Made by a program: the position numbers and the translations under genes
Shown: positions 18,708-27,677 of the stretch, one piece after another
How positions within the stretch are numbered: the first letter of the stretch is position 1
Layout: the number at the start of each line of letters is the position of its first letter
Notes under the pieces: model-generated
The model's database searches: none
Seen by the model: only the letters and a program-made list of their open reading frames with translations
Told to the model about the DNA's origin: nothing
NCBI GenBank assembly: GCA_019894975.1
Contig: JAGXNO010000015.1
Coordinates: 1-64,000, forward strand
Direction: 5' to 3'
Source: Promethearchaeota archaeon
GTDB lineage: Archaea; Asgardarchaeota; Lokiarchaeia; Sigyniarchaeales; SOKP01
Length of the DNA stretch: 64,000 nt

Positions 18708-19119
18708 TTAATTTTGTAATTTACCCTTAAACTTGAAATCTGTAAATTCTTTAAAATAGAACAAATGGCTCCTACAATGACAATCAGATGAACCAAAGTC
18801 CCTAATAAAACTATCTGATAACTCTATCATTTCTCTAGCGATTATACATTCATCGTTTTAAGGAAGGTATTAAAAATAACCTATTTAAACTACTTTTCTC
18901 ATGATTTAATAGATAATCAATATGCCAATGTGTCTTTTTTTGAGTTGAGGGGCGTATATGTCTATTTACTCTTCCTTCTAATGTAGTTGAACCATTACCA
19001 CCCATTCCCGATCCAATGTATAGGTAGGTTCCTTTTTCAAAAGAAATTCTTCCTAAAGCACCGACGATTAAATCTATGTTCTCTGAAATTAAAATTACCA
19101 AAATGTAGGATCCTTTCAT
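18708..19119 (-). pseudogene. DUF123 (GIY-YIG superfamily) protein interrupted by one frameshift
   Basis: The frame from ATG at 19119 gives 89 residues (GTYLYIGSGMGG, HIRPSTQKKTHWHIDYLL) and stops at TGA after IPSLKR. Skipping a single T at that stop continues in another frame as ECIIAREM...DFGSSDCHCRSHLFYF to TAA at 18708. That is the conserved C-terminus of DUF123, including the FGSSDC-C-SHL block, so the gene is whole apart from one nucleotide. It is a sequencing or assembly error, a fresh mutation, or a +1 recoding at CGA-TGA-A. DUF123 proteins are predicted nucleases often linked to endonuclease III. The start overlaps the zinc protein by 4 nt. Confidence 0.75.
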
Positions 19120-19292
19120 TTCTTACAATTCTTCTTATGGTCTTGGTAACAACTATCACAAAGATATGCTCCGCATTTTTTGCAAACTTTACTGCATTCA
19201 TCACAGAGATGATTACTGCAATCCTCACAATCAAAAATGACCGAGTCTGTATTTTCTCCACAATTTTCACATATGATATTTTCTTGGCTCAT
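19116..19292 (-). CDS. Small cysteine-rich zinc-binding protein
   Basis: About 58 residues with ten Cys and a terminal His/Cys group. CENCG, CEDC, CDEC, CKKCGAYLC and a CYQDHKKNC tail form two to three zinc knuckles resembling a treble-clef or B-box arrangement. ATG at 19292 is chosen because GAGGAG lies six bases before it; the open frame extends 15 codons further upstream without a better signal. ATGA overlap couples it to the DUF123 gene. Function unknown; a protein or nucleic-acid binding role is possible. Confidence 0.65.
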   Translation of the reverse strand: MSQENIICENCGENTDSVIFDCEDCSNHLCDECSKVCKKCGAYLCDSCYQDHKKNCKK

Positions 19293-19478
19293 AATACTCC
19301 TCTTATATTCATGTATAAAATTATGAAATATAAACAATTAGTCAAATAAATCTCTATTATTATTAGGTAAATAAGCGTTCTTGTTAAGATCCTCTCTGGG
19401 TAAGAACCCATTTTCTAAAACTTTTTTTAAATTAAAAAATTCATATTGATTAATCCTTTTAGTATTAGCTTGTTATCT

Positions 19479-21227
19479 ATGGAAAAAGAACAAGACAAAA
19501 CAGAAATTAAGATTGACTTCTCAAGAGAGCGGAAATTTTTTGAGCAAGAAGGGAGTTCGAGAGTTATAACTTCTGGATCTCTTTATATGTTTTTCGCTCT
19601 AGTTAATGCGGGATGTATTTGGGTTTTCATAATACTAGCTACTAATTGGGAAGGACTAAAATATTTTGGTTTAACTACTGCAATAAATGGTATAGTTGGG
19701 TTGATTGGGATTGGGATTTCAAGATATTTTATTGCAGAAATTAAAACTGCTTTTATTATAAATGAAGAACTTGGACGTCTAAAAGCTGCTACTTATTCAA
19801 AAATCCTATTTTTAATTGGTTTATTCTTAGGTTTAGGGTTGATTATGATACCCTTTATGTTTGGGTCCATCTTGACAAATCCACTATTAAAAGAATGTAT
19901 TTTTGCTTCAGGATTTACCTCCATTTTATTACATACTAATTTTGTATTTCAAATAGGATTAGAAATTAAGAATAGATATGACATAATTGCCTTTCTATCA
20001 ATATTTGCGGGAATTTTCCTGTTGATTTGGGGATATATATTCATATCTTTCAATATTAATCCTTTTTGGTTTGCTTTTTATCCGTTTTTCAATATCACCA
20101 CTTTGTTTCTCTTGGCTTTTTATTTTTATAGGGAGGCTCCTTATACAATCATGGATATATTTAAAGCAGGTTTAAGGACGGATACTATGAAAGCTAGAAC
20201 TTCTCCAGACGTAAGAGAACTCATTGATGAGCACCAAATTTGGTTATATATGAAGAATTCGATATATTCAATATTAACAAATATACAAAACTCAAAATTT
20301 TTTGAGGATATTTTATTCTTCTTTGCTGCTATCTATTTAGCGATATACGCTGATACCGAATACCAAGGTTTTGCATTAAGTTTATTAACTGTTTTAATGA
20401 CTTATGGCGCCGTTAAATCCGTGATTTTATATTATTCTGCCCCATTAAATATTGAAATAGCTGAAGCTTGTGCAAAAGGTAGTTATACTACGGTTGAGAA
20501 TTCAATTAACGATTCTACAAGAGTATCTAGTATTTTAGCTCTTGGTTTTCTCACTGCGATGGTTGCACTTTCCGGAGAACTGTTACTTTATTTGCATAAG
20601 GATTTATTTTTAGATGGTGGGTCAATCAATACAGAAATCCTTACGATGGCACGAGCATTATTTATTCTTATAATTTTAGGTCAATTCCTTTATGGGTATT
20701 CAACATTGTTCGGAAACGCACTAATAGGTTCGGGAAATGCTAATTCAGCCGCGAGAGGTTTTCTAATAACAATAATATTAATATTCGTCTTATCTCCAAT
20801 TTTTATTTCTCTTCTTGGTTTAATAGGTATTGGGATTGTAATGTTAATTTCAGCATTATTTTTGTTACCTTATACAATTTGGCAACTCAAACGAAAGCTT
20901 AAGGTACATTATAATGTTAAAATCTACCGATTAATCCCCAATTTGATAATTTTATTTACCATTCTATGGTTGTTCCCTATTAAAACTACTATCATTTTAA
21001 TATTGGCTATAATCGTCGGAGCATCAATATATTTAATGTTAAATCCTTTCTTTGGGGTGTCTATCCCTGCTGATCTACAAATGATTAATGATTTATTCAA
21101 CGCCTTAAAAATGAAACAGTTGGGAGATATTATTGTTAATGCTATGAGAACAACATATAACCTGAGCCCTTTAAATAAGGATAAAATAGTTCTTGAAGAA
21201 GATAGATTAGTTTTAGTTAAGAAGTAG
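19479..21227 (+). CDS. Polysaccharide flippase-like integral membrane protein (MOP superfamily)
   Basis: About 582 residues with roughly 12-14 transmembrane helices after a charged cytosolic N-terminus (MEKEQDKTEIK). Helix pattern, early SGSLYMFFALVNAG and the central cytosolic loop match lipid-linked oligosaccharide flippases of the Wzx/MATE-like (MVF/MurJ) group. It would move isoprenoid-linked sugars across the membrane for N-glycans or surface polysaccharides. ATG at 19479 is preferred over TTG at 19446. No glycosyltransferase is directly adjacent, but two GT87-type enzymes and UppP are in the window. Confidence 0.7.
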   Translation: MEKEQDKTEIKIDFSRERKFFEQEGSSRVITSGSLYMFFALVNAGCIWVFIILATNWEGLKYFGLTTAINGIVGLIGIGISRYFIAEIKTAFIINEELGRLKAATYSKILFLIGLFLGLGLIMIPFMFGSILTNPLLKECIFASGFTSILLHTNFVFQIGLEIKNRYDIIAFLSIFAGIFLLIWGYIFISFNINPFWFAFYPFFNITTLFLLAFYFYREAPYTIMDIFKAGLRTDTMKARTSPDVRELIDEHQIWLYMKNSIYSILTNIQNSKFFEDILFFFAAIYLAIYADTEYQGFALSLLTVLMTYGAVKSVILYYSAPLNIEIAEACAKGSYTTVENSINDSTRVSSILALGFLTAMVALSGELLLYLHKDLFLDGGSINTEILTMARALFILIILGQFLYGYSTLFGNALIGSGNANSAARGFLITIILIFVLSPIFISLLGLIGIGIVMLISALFLLPYTIWQLKRKLKVHYNVKIYRLIPNLIILFTILWLFPIKTTIILILAIIVGASIYLMLNPFFGVSIPADLQMINDLFNALKMKQLGDIIVNAMRTTYNLSPLNKDKIVLEEDRLVLVKK

Positions 21228-21245
21228 AATATCTTATATGTTTTA

Positions 21246-21716
21246 TTAATATTTTTCAGTTACCTGATTTCTTATTATTAAAATTATTAATAGAATTTGC
21301 ATTGCGATTAATGAATATAATAAAATATCAAGATAAAAACTCGCATGGATGTCTATACCGAGCCAATTTTTAATCCAACATCCTGGATCACCATTATTAA
21401 ATAGTAAGCAATCGGTGACTGATAAGTAAAGGATATGGAATCCTAATGAAAGAACTATTACAAGAATTCCTAAAATTATTTGAAAATAGAAACCTTTCTT
21501 AATACTTTGATTTTTAACAGGAGGATCAAATATAAATGATTGGCCTAATGATTTTTGATAGTTTTTCTTTACACGTCCAACAATTAGATCTTTTAAATTT
21601 TCATTCTCTTTCTTTAATAGGTTAATTTGGGTTATCAAATTCTGATAGCTATTCTCAGATTTGCCGACTTGTTTTTCAAAATCCCCGTTTTTTTTTTTTA
21701 CTTCTGATTTACTCAT
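21246..21716 (-). CDS. Coiled-coil protein with two C-terminal membrane segments
   Basis: A 156-residue protein. Residues about 1-55 are charged with heptad-like leucines (ITQINLLKKENENLKDLI), followed by a basic linker. Two membrane helices follow (about 80-105 and 125-150), separated by an outer loop with two cysteines (TDCLLFNNGDPGCW) that could form a disulfide. No family recognised. It ends 18 bp from the flippase stop, convergent. Confidence 0.6.
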   Translation of the reverse strand: MSKSEVKKKNGDFEKQVGKSENSYQNLITQINLLKKENENLKDLIVGRVKKNYQKSLGQSFIFDPPVKNQSIKKGFYFQIILGILVIVLSLGFHILYLSVTDCLLFNNGDPGCWIKNWLGIDIHASFYLDILLYSLIAMQILLIILIIRNQVTEKY

Positions 21717-21960
21717 AGTTAAATAAATATGATTTTTTTAGGAAAGATATCCTCGAATCTGTAAACCCCTAATAATCTTAACCCAATTTATTACAAACTG
21801 AATAGTTAATAAGACTTTTCATATTAAAAAGTAATTAAAATTTGATTTTTTCGTTACATTAAAACATATTTTGAAGTAAAACATATTTATAATAATGAGA
21901 AAATATTAATACCAAAAAAACGGAGCTCAAAAATCTTAATTACAAAAAAAGGAGGAAATT

Positions 21961-22812
21961 TTAATATTCATAGAATCCTTTTCCGCTTTTTCTCCCTAAA
22001 AGCCCTTCCCTTGCCATTTTTCTTAATAGAGGGCTTGGTTGATAGTTATTTCCAAGTTCTTTTTCTAAATATAATCCTATATGATCATAAATATCATTAC
22101 CTACTAAATCAGACAGCTCTAAAGGGCCAATAGGAAAATTAAATGCTAATTTACACGCAGTGTCGATATCTTCAGCGCTAGCGATTCCTTGTGCTAACAA
22201 GTTAATTGCTTCATTACACAATACATAAATTAGTCTGGTTGTTACAAAACCAGGGGTATCATTTACAGTCACTACTGTTTTATCTAGACTTTCAGAAAAT
22301 TTTTTTGATTTTTCCACAATTTCATCAGAAGTTTTCTTTCCTTTTATTAACTCAATTAGTTTCATTACTGGAGCTGGATTAAAAAAATGAATTCCTATTA
22401 TCCTCTCCTGATTTATCGATTTTGTTGCCATATCTGTAATACGTAATGATGATGTATTAGACGCAAGAATTACATCTTTCTCACATTGAGCATCCAGATC
22501 AGCGAATAAGTTTTGCTTTAATTCCATATCCTCAAATACTGCTTCAATTACCATCTGTGCATCTTTAATTGCTTCGTCTTTATTGACGAGTAAATTAATT
22601 CGATTTAAAATTCTTTCTGCTTCTTCTTTAGAGATTTTATTTTTATCAACATAAAATTTCTGTAAATTTTTATCTATCACTTCTTTAACTTTTCTTAATA
22701 TATCATCACTTACATCAACTAAGTTTACATTTATACCGTGAGTTGCTAATAACTGGGCAATTCCCGATCCCATAATTCCGGCTCCAATTACGCACACATT
22801 TTTTATATCCAT
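21961..22812 (-). CDS. 3-hydroxyacyl-CoA (3-hydroxybutyryl-CoA) dehydrogenase
   Basis: About 283 residues, the normal length of the stand-alone enzyme. The N-terminus has the NAD-binding GAGIMGSGIAQ. It is followed by VIEAVFED, ASNTSSL, the HFFNPAPVMKLIE active-site His, NDTPGFVTTR, and the C-terminal helical domain (FPIGPLELSDLVG, RKSGKGFYEY). It interconverts 3-hydroxyacyl-CoA and 3-oxoacyl-CoA. I prefer ATG at 22812; a GTG three codons earlier overlaps the end of the upstream crotonase gene. The two form an operon. Confidence 0.93.
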   Translation of the reverse strand: MDIKNVCVIGAGIMGSGIAQLLATHGINVNLVDVSDDILRKVKEVIDKNLQKFYVDKNKISKEEAERILNRINLLVNKDEAIKDAQMVIEAVFEDMELKQNLFADLDAQCEKDVILASNTSSLRITDMATKSINQERIIGIHFFNPAPVMKLIELIKGKKTSDEIVEKSKKFSESLDKTVVTVNDTPGFVTTRLIYVLCNEAINLLAQGIASAEDIDTACKLAFNFPIGPLELSDLVGNDIYDHIGLYLEKELGNNYQPSPLLRKMAREGLLGRKSGKGFYEY

Positions 22813-22820
22813 AACTCTCA

Positions 22821-23615
22821 CTACTCTCTAAATTGGTTAAAATCAGGTTTTCTTTTTTCCAGAAATGCATTTTTCCCTTCTACTGCTTCATCAGTACCAT
22901 AATAAAACGATAAACCCCCAACTCCAAGTTGAGTAACCCCTGTAACCCCATCGGTCTCGGCCAAAAAGGCAAACTTTAGCATTTTTAATGCATTTGGACT
23001 CTTTTCTAGTAGTTCATTACACCATTGCTCTACTTCTTCATCTAATTTCTCCATAGGGACTACAGCATTCACAAGTCCCATTTCCAGAGCTTGCTGAGCA
23101 GTATAACGTCGACAAAGATACCAAATTTCTTTAGCACGTTTTATGCCTACGGCCCGCATTAAGTCCCCCGTTCCATAACCAGGATCAAAAGAGCCTACAC
23201 GTGGACCAGCCTGTCCTAATTGGGCATGTTCTGCTGCAATACTTAGATCACAGTTGACATGCCAAACATGGCCACCCCCAATTGCATATCCATTTACTCT
23301 TGCGATCACCGGTTTAGGTAAAGTACGGATAGAATGTGTAACACGTTGCCAACCGACTTCAAGAGGTAACATCTGACTTCCTTTATATCCCCCTTTTTCA
23401 CGAGTGCTCTGATCCCCACCAGTACAAAAAGCTTTTTCTCCGATACCTGTAAATACTACCACACCAATTTTATTATCAAAGCATTTATCAAAAGCATCCA
23501 TTAATTCATGAACAGTCTTTTGTGTGCATGCATTATAACGTTCAGGACGATTGATTGTTATTCGTGCCACTCGGTCTTTTTTTTCAAAAATTATATCTTC
23601 ATAATCCAAATTCAT
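22821..23615 (-). CDS. Crotonase-fold enzyme close to MenB/BadI
   Basis: The 264-residue enoyl-CoA hydratase superfamily protein has the oxyanion-hole blocks FCTGGDQSTREKGGYKGSQ and ARVNGYAIGGGHV. Its special motifs GQAGPRVGSFDPGYGT and KEIWYLCRRYTAQQALEMGLVN, and the tail EKRKPDFNQF, are those of naphthoate synthase (MenB) and 2-ketocyclohexanecarboxyl-CoA hydrolase (BadI), rather than an ordinary enoyl-CoA hydratase. CTGGDQST and FDPGYGT look nearer to BadI. It would condense or cleave a cyclic acyl-CoA ring. It is the first gene of a two-gene operon with a 3-hydroxyacyl-CoA dehydrogenase, suggesting degradation of alicyclic or aromatic acids. Confidence 0.82.
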   Translation of the reverse strand: MNLDYEDIIFEKKDRVARITINRPERYNACTQKTVHELMDAFDKCFDNKIGVVVFTGIGEKAFCTGGDQSTREKGGYKGSQMLPLEVGWQRVTHSIRTLPKPVIARVNGYAIGGGHVWHVNCDLSIAAEHAQLGQAGPRVGSFDPGYGTGDLMRAVGIKRAKEIWYLCRRYTAQQALEMGLVNAVVPMEKLDEEVEQWCNELLEKSPNALKMLKFAFLAETDGVTGVTQLGVGGLSFYYGTDEAVEGKNAFLEKRKPDFNQFRE

Positions 23616-23768
23616 ATCAACTCTAGTTTATTATAATTTCATTTTGATGAGTATTCATTAAACATAATCTCATAAGACTTAAAACAACTATCCAAAATAA
23701 GTGCTTATAATTTCTTCAACTTCTAGAACTCAAGTATACTTTCTCTACTTTTATTATAATAAAAATTG

Positions 23769-23788
23769 CGTGAAACCTTCATTTCACG
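23769..23788. promoter_or_regulatory. Inverted repeat, possible operator or terminator
   Basis: Two perfect 7-nt arms (CGTGAAA and TTTCACG) around a 6-nt loop. It sits in the 209-bp gap between an unknown gene and the acyl-CoA operon, about 150 bp upstream of the crotonase start. It may be a regulator binding site for that operon or a transcript-end hairpin of the preceding gene. No repeat of it was noticed elsewhere. Confidence 0.35.
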
Positions 23789-23824
23789 AAGATTCAAAGT
23801 AAAATTATGATTTGCCATAAAATA

Positions 23825-24343
23825 CTAGAATACCATTTTTTGCTTAATTTCCTGAACCATTTTATACCCATTTTCGTTAATTTCAGTTATAATGTCTCTT
23901 AATATTTCGTTGATGGCCAAACCGTGCAAATCACACGATACATATAAAAGAGATAATATTTCCTTAGACAACATTGAAATATTTTTGATGTCATTAATTG
24001 GTATCCTTATTCCAAGGGCCTTCAAGTCTAAATGAGTTTCTTTTTCTTGTTGTCGAATTGTCAGTAAGACATCATTTTTTCTACCTTTCCACTCCTCGGT
24101 AATAGCTCTTATAGATAAGAGATAGCTTTTTGTTGGGCTTCCAATCCCCATGACATCTTTTGCAAAATCTAATGCTTCGGAATTTCTTAATGATTTTAAG
24201 CCAAAAGTTCTATTGACCTTATAGTTCTTATCTAACTTATTTTTCATTTTAGAAATTTCATCAGTTAATTGTTCGACTTTTAATGCTAACTTCTCAAATT
24301 TTTCAGTAAATAATTCCTCAACGTTAAATTCATAATTACTCAT
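23825..24343 (-). CDS. Helical protein with N-terminal coiled coil, unknown
   Basis: About 172 residues with no membrane segment. Residues 5-45 have a heptad pattern (FEKLALKVEQLTDEISKMKNKL). The remainder looks alpha-helical with a conserved-looking centre (ITEEWKGRKNDVLLTIRQ) and a last helix (ILRDIITEINENGYKMVQEI). I do not recognise a family. ATG at 24343 is preferred over GTG three codons earlier. It is monocistronic. Confidence 0.6.
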   Translation of the reverse strand: MSNYEFNVEELFTEKFEKLALKVEQLTDEISKMKNKLDKNYKVNRTFGLKSLRNSEALDFAKDVMGIGSPTKSYLLSIRAITEEWKGRKNDVLLTIRQQEKETHLDLKALGIRIPINDIKNISMLSKEILSLLYVSCDLHGLAINEILRDIITEINENGYKMVQEIKQKMVF

Positions 24344-24486
24344 ATTAGCCACTTGTAAAGATTAAATATAACATCATTTGAATTATTCTTTGATAAAACT
24401 ATTTATTAACCGTTTATTCGTCGGAGAATTTCTAATTTTTTAAAAAAAGAAATAAAAAATAAATGTGATTTTTAAATAAGAATTCT

Positions 24487-25719
24487 TTAAAAGGTTTGAT
24501 CTTGGTTGAATTCTTCGGATTCCTCTCCTACTTCAGTATCTTCATTGTTCCCACTATCTTTCTCTGTTAATATTATGTCATTCTCATCTTCGATTGGTTG
24601 AGATGATATTAATTCATCGATTTCCTTATCTTCTTCCCCATTTAATTTTCTTGTCTCTTTAGCATATTTATTGATCTCATAGATTCCAATTACGATTAAT
24701 AGCAATAGGAAAAATACTAAGACAGCTACGTTTTTAAGAAGATTAATAAGATCATTATTTAATTTAGATAACTCATTAATTAATGGAAAATCTATATTCG
24801 CAAATTTCGTATAAGGGAAGAATCGAATAAACTCATAAGTTACCTTGGAGAGAATTAACCATATAATTACTGTATCAAGTTTAAATCTTTTGAATCTTTT
24901 ACCAAGAAGCTCAGCTTGCGATCCCATAAGAGTACTGAGAGAGTAGAAAATTATAAACAAATCCGGGATAATCATGCCAATATAAGCCCAAACACTACTG
25001 ATTTCTTGAATATCCTGGAGATTCAATATTCCAAGATAGATCTTTAATACAAGGAACAGTGTATAAACGGAAACCAAAATTGCAAATGTACCAAACCAAC
25101 TTGCAAATGATTTCTTAAACATGAAAACAACACATACAACTGCAAGTCCGATAAGGATTCCTCCAACAAGAATATATACTCCATTTAGATATCCTGGCAC
25201 ATCAGTAGTAGGATCTAGTACGACTGTGATATCGAATATTGTAGGCCCAATTATAAAGAGATATAAAAACAGAAGAGCTCCAACCAATCCTCCAAAAAAG
25301 ATAACAACTCTTAGAAAAGATCTTGCTTTAGAAGTCTTAGATATTCTCGTATCAACATTTTTGCCTAACAAATAACAACCGTAAAGGATAAACCATGATG
25401 AAAAGAAAAAATACGAAATAACTGAAATTGCAAATAGAACTATAAGAACTACAGAGATCAGCAGCATAAGTGGTAAAGAAATCATTAAAAACAAAAGGAT
25501 TTTCCACGTTTCGTATTCAAAGATATTCTTTTTTGAAATTAGAGAGAGTAAGAATAAGAACATAAGAAATACTAAGAAAGGGAGGAATATTATTATACCA
25601 ACAAAAGAAACGTTTGGATCTGGGAAAGGAATTATTGCTATACCAACTAATAACCATATTACAATAACTAATAATCTCCAATTTTTGACTAGTTTCTTAA
25701 AGTTATCAATAATATCCAT
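24487..25719 (-). CDS. Large polytopic membrane protein, unknown
   Basis: A 410-residue protein with about nine to ten hydrophobic helices from residue 15 to 355. The cytosolic acidic tail of about 50 residues is rich in Glu, Asp and Asn (EEDKEIDELI, SGNNEDTEVGEESEEF). No transporter signature or catalytic motif seen. The acidic tail could bind partners or cations. No clear operon partner. Confidence 0.65.
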   Translation of the reverse strand: MDIIDNFKKLVKNWRLLVIVIWLLVGIAIIPFPDPNVSFVGIIIFLPFLVFLMFLFLLSLISKKNIFEYETWKILLFLMISLPLMLLISVVLIVLFAISVISYFFFSSWFILYGCYLLGKNVDTRISKTSKARSFLRVVIFFGGLVGALLFLYLFIIGPTIFDITVVLDPTTDVPGYLNGVYILVGGILIGLAVVCVVFMFKKSFASWFGTFAILVSVYTLFLVLKIYLGILNLQDIQEISSVWAYIGMIIPDLFIIFYSLSTLMGSQAELLGKRFKRFKLDTVIIWLILSKVTYEFIRFFPYTKFANIDFPLINELSKLNNDLINLLKNVAVLVFFLLLLIVIGIYEINKYAKETRKLNGEEDKEIDELISSQPIEDENDIILTEKDSGNNEDTEVGEESEEFNQDQTF

Positions 25720-25819
25720 AAAAAATTAGTCAAACTCAATATATTTAAACTTTCTTATTCATACAAGCAATTTAAAAACTCTTAGGAACTATTAGAATGA
25801 GTCTAATTTAGGAATATTT

Positions 25820-26623
25820 CTATTTTACATATTCTGATAAGCTTTTTTGAGAGTTATAACTGTGAAAATTTATCCCAAATTTCTTTCTTAGATTATTTAC
25901 ACTTTCAGGAGCGGAACCTTGAAAATGGTTATTTACGATAATAAAAATTTCATATATTTCTGGTATCTCTCTTAAATTTTGAACGTTTTTATAAAGGTCT
26001 ATTAGAGCATTCTTTTGGGTTCTTTGAATTCGGTTAAAAACCGTCAGTTCTCTATCTCCAATTAACCTAATATAATAAATTTTTTGATTTTCCATGTAAT
26101 AGGGTATAATTCCCGGCATATACGTAGTACCAAGTATTATTTGATTACCATTGATAAATTGGGTTAGGATTTCAGAATTGAACCATGAATTGTCTCTTAA
26201 TTCAACTATATATTTATACTCTGAGGGGAGTTCATTAAATAATGATTTTAATTTACTAAAATGACTCTCTGAATACTTAAACCAAGGGGGGAATTGAAGT
26301 AGGAAAGCTTTAATTTTTCCCTTTAATGGTTCCATTGCAGAGAAAAACCTTACTAAATTTAAATCAAGTTCAGGATCATTAAGGTTATGAGTAATCTTTT
26401 GCCACACTTTAACAATAAAACGAAATTTCTCTGGTACACGTAATTTCCAATTTTTAACCATATTCAAGGAGGGTACATTATAAAAAGTTGAATTTATCTC
26501 AACAATATCAAAGTATTTTGAGAAATATTCCAAATGTCGGGTTCTTTCTAATTGTTTCGGATAAAAAGATCCAACCCAATCTTTATAATCCCATCCTGCA
26601 GTTCCAATATCAATTTTAGGCAT
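25820..26623 (-). CDS. DUF72 family protein (YecE-like TIM barrel)
   Basis: The 267-residue protein starts with IGTAGWDYKDWVGSFYP, the DUF72 signature. It continues with FDIVEINSTFYNVPS, KFRFIVKVWQKITH, FLLQFPPWF, VELRDNSWF and YYIRLIGDR in the family order, at a typical length. DUF72 proteins are widespread and conserved; the reaction is not established to my knowledge. Single gene, divergent from the coiled-coil pair. Confidence 0.92.
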   Translation of the reverse strand: MPKIDIGTAGWDYKDWVGSFYPKQLERTRHLEYFSKYFDIVEINSTFYNVPSLNMVKNWKLRVPEKFRFIVKVWQKITHNLNDPELDLNLVRFFSAMEPLKGKIKAFLLQFPPWFKYSESHFSKLKSLFNELPSEYKYIVELRDNSWFNSEILTQFINGNQIILGTTYMPGIIPYYMENQKIYYIRLIGDRELTVFNRIQRTQKNALIDLYKNVQNLREIPEIYEIFIIVNNHFQGSAPESVNNLRKKFGINFHSYNSQKSLSEYVK

Positions 26624-26795
26624 GAAAAGTACATTTTTCTTGATTCAAATCTTATATGATCAATGATTTTTTACTATTATAACTATTTTTTTATGAAAAA
26701 TTAATTTAATTTTAAAGATTTAATAAAGAAGTTAATTATATTAAATATGAAGAAAGGATTATTATACATCTTAAAAATAAAATCAGTGAATTATT

Positions 26796-27524
26796 ATGGG
26801 TATAGATTGGGCAAAAATAGAGGAAAGTCCCAAAAAGAAGCTTTCTGTAGAGGGAAACACTTTATTAGATTTTAAAGCGAAAATTGGGGATTTAGAAAAG
26901 AGAATCAACCAGTTGGTTAAAGAATTAGAAGATCAATCAGGAGAGTTAGATACAATAAAAAAAAAATTAGTAGGTCGGGAAAAAAGTTTGATTCAGCTTA
27001 CTGAAAAGAGATCAACAGCTAGAAAAACTCTTGATAAAATTAAAGAAGAGAAACTCCATGCAGATATTAAGATAACGCAATTAACCGCAGCAAAATCCGA
27101 ATTAGAAAAACAACGTGATGAAAATGCTAAGAAAATTACAACATTGGAAAGCCAATTGAAGTTTAAAGCGAAAAATTCAGAGGAATTTGGAGAAAAAATA
27201 GTAATTAAAGAAAGAGAACTCCAAACTAAAGAAGAAGAGATGCTAAATAAAACTAAAAATATATTAGAAAAAGAAAAGGAAATTCAAAATATTAATTCTC
27301 TTTTAGACCAGCGAAATAAGGAAATAGATTTTCTTAAAAAGAATTTAGAAGTTGAGAAAGGAAAAACGTCTTATCAAATTAAAAGAGTTGAATCTATTGA
27401 GGCACAAATAGCGAAATCAGAAAGTATCTTATCTATTATTAAGAAAATAAAAGATTTAATCGATGTTAAAGGCTTTCTTAGTGATAAAGAACTTGAACCC
27501 TTATTAAAGGAAATAATGGATTAA
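26796..27524 (+). CDS. Coiled-coil protein A of a tandem paralogous pair
   Basis: A 242-residue protein, nearly all charged alpha-helix with continuous heptads from about residue 28 to 215. The N-terminal cap, IDWAKIEESPKKKLSVEG, and the C-terminal cap (KGFLSDKELEPLLKEI) are shared with the next gene. The paralogue lies 150 bp downstream in the same direction. No membrane segment or enzymatic motif. The pattern suggests a filament- or scaffold-forming protein with conserved end domains. I know of no named family; assignment is structural only. Confidence 0.75.
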   Translation: MGIDWAKIEESPKKKLSVEGNTLLDFKAKIGDLEKRINQLVKELEDQSGELDTIKKKLVGREKSLIQLTEKRSTARKTLDKIKEEKLHADIKITQLTAAKSELEKQRDENAKKITTLESQLKFKAKNSEEFGEKIVIKERELQTKEEEMLNKTKNILEKEKEIQNINSLLDQRNKEIDFLKKNLEVEKGKTSYQIKRVESIEAQIAKSESILSIIKKIKDLIDVKGFLSDKELEPLLKEIMD

Positions 27525-27677
27525 ATTTTTAATCTCAATTAAGTTGTAATAATACTTGGGTTTAAAAAATTTTAATATAAAATTTATATGTAATAGATTT
27601 TAAGACATTAAATATACTGTTATATAATAAAAATATCAAAAAGTAAAACTTATCAAATAATCAAAAAGGTGACAAAA

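Noticed and set aside
18987-19349. 120-codon plus-strand ORF opposite the zinc protein and DUF123 gene
   Set aside because: The minus strand carries the Cys-rich and DUF123 motifs; the plus-strand translation is low-complexity Phe/Ile/Thr.
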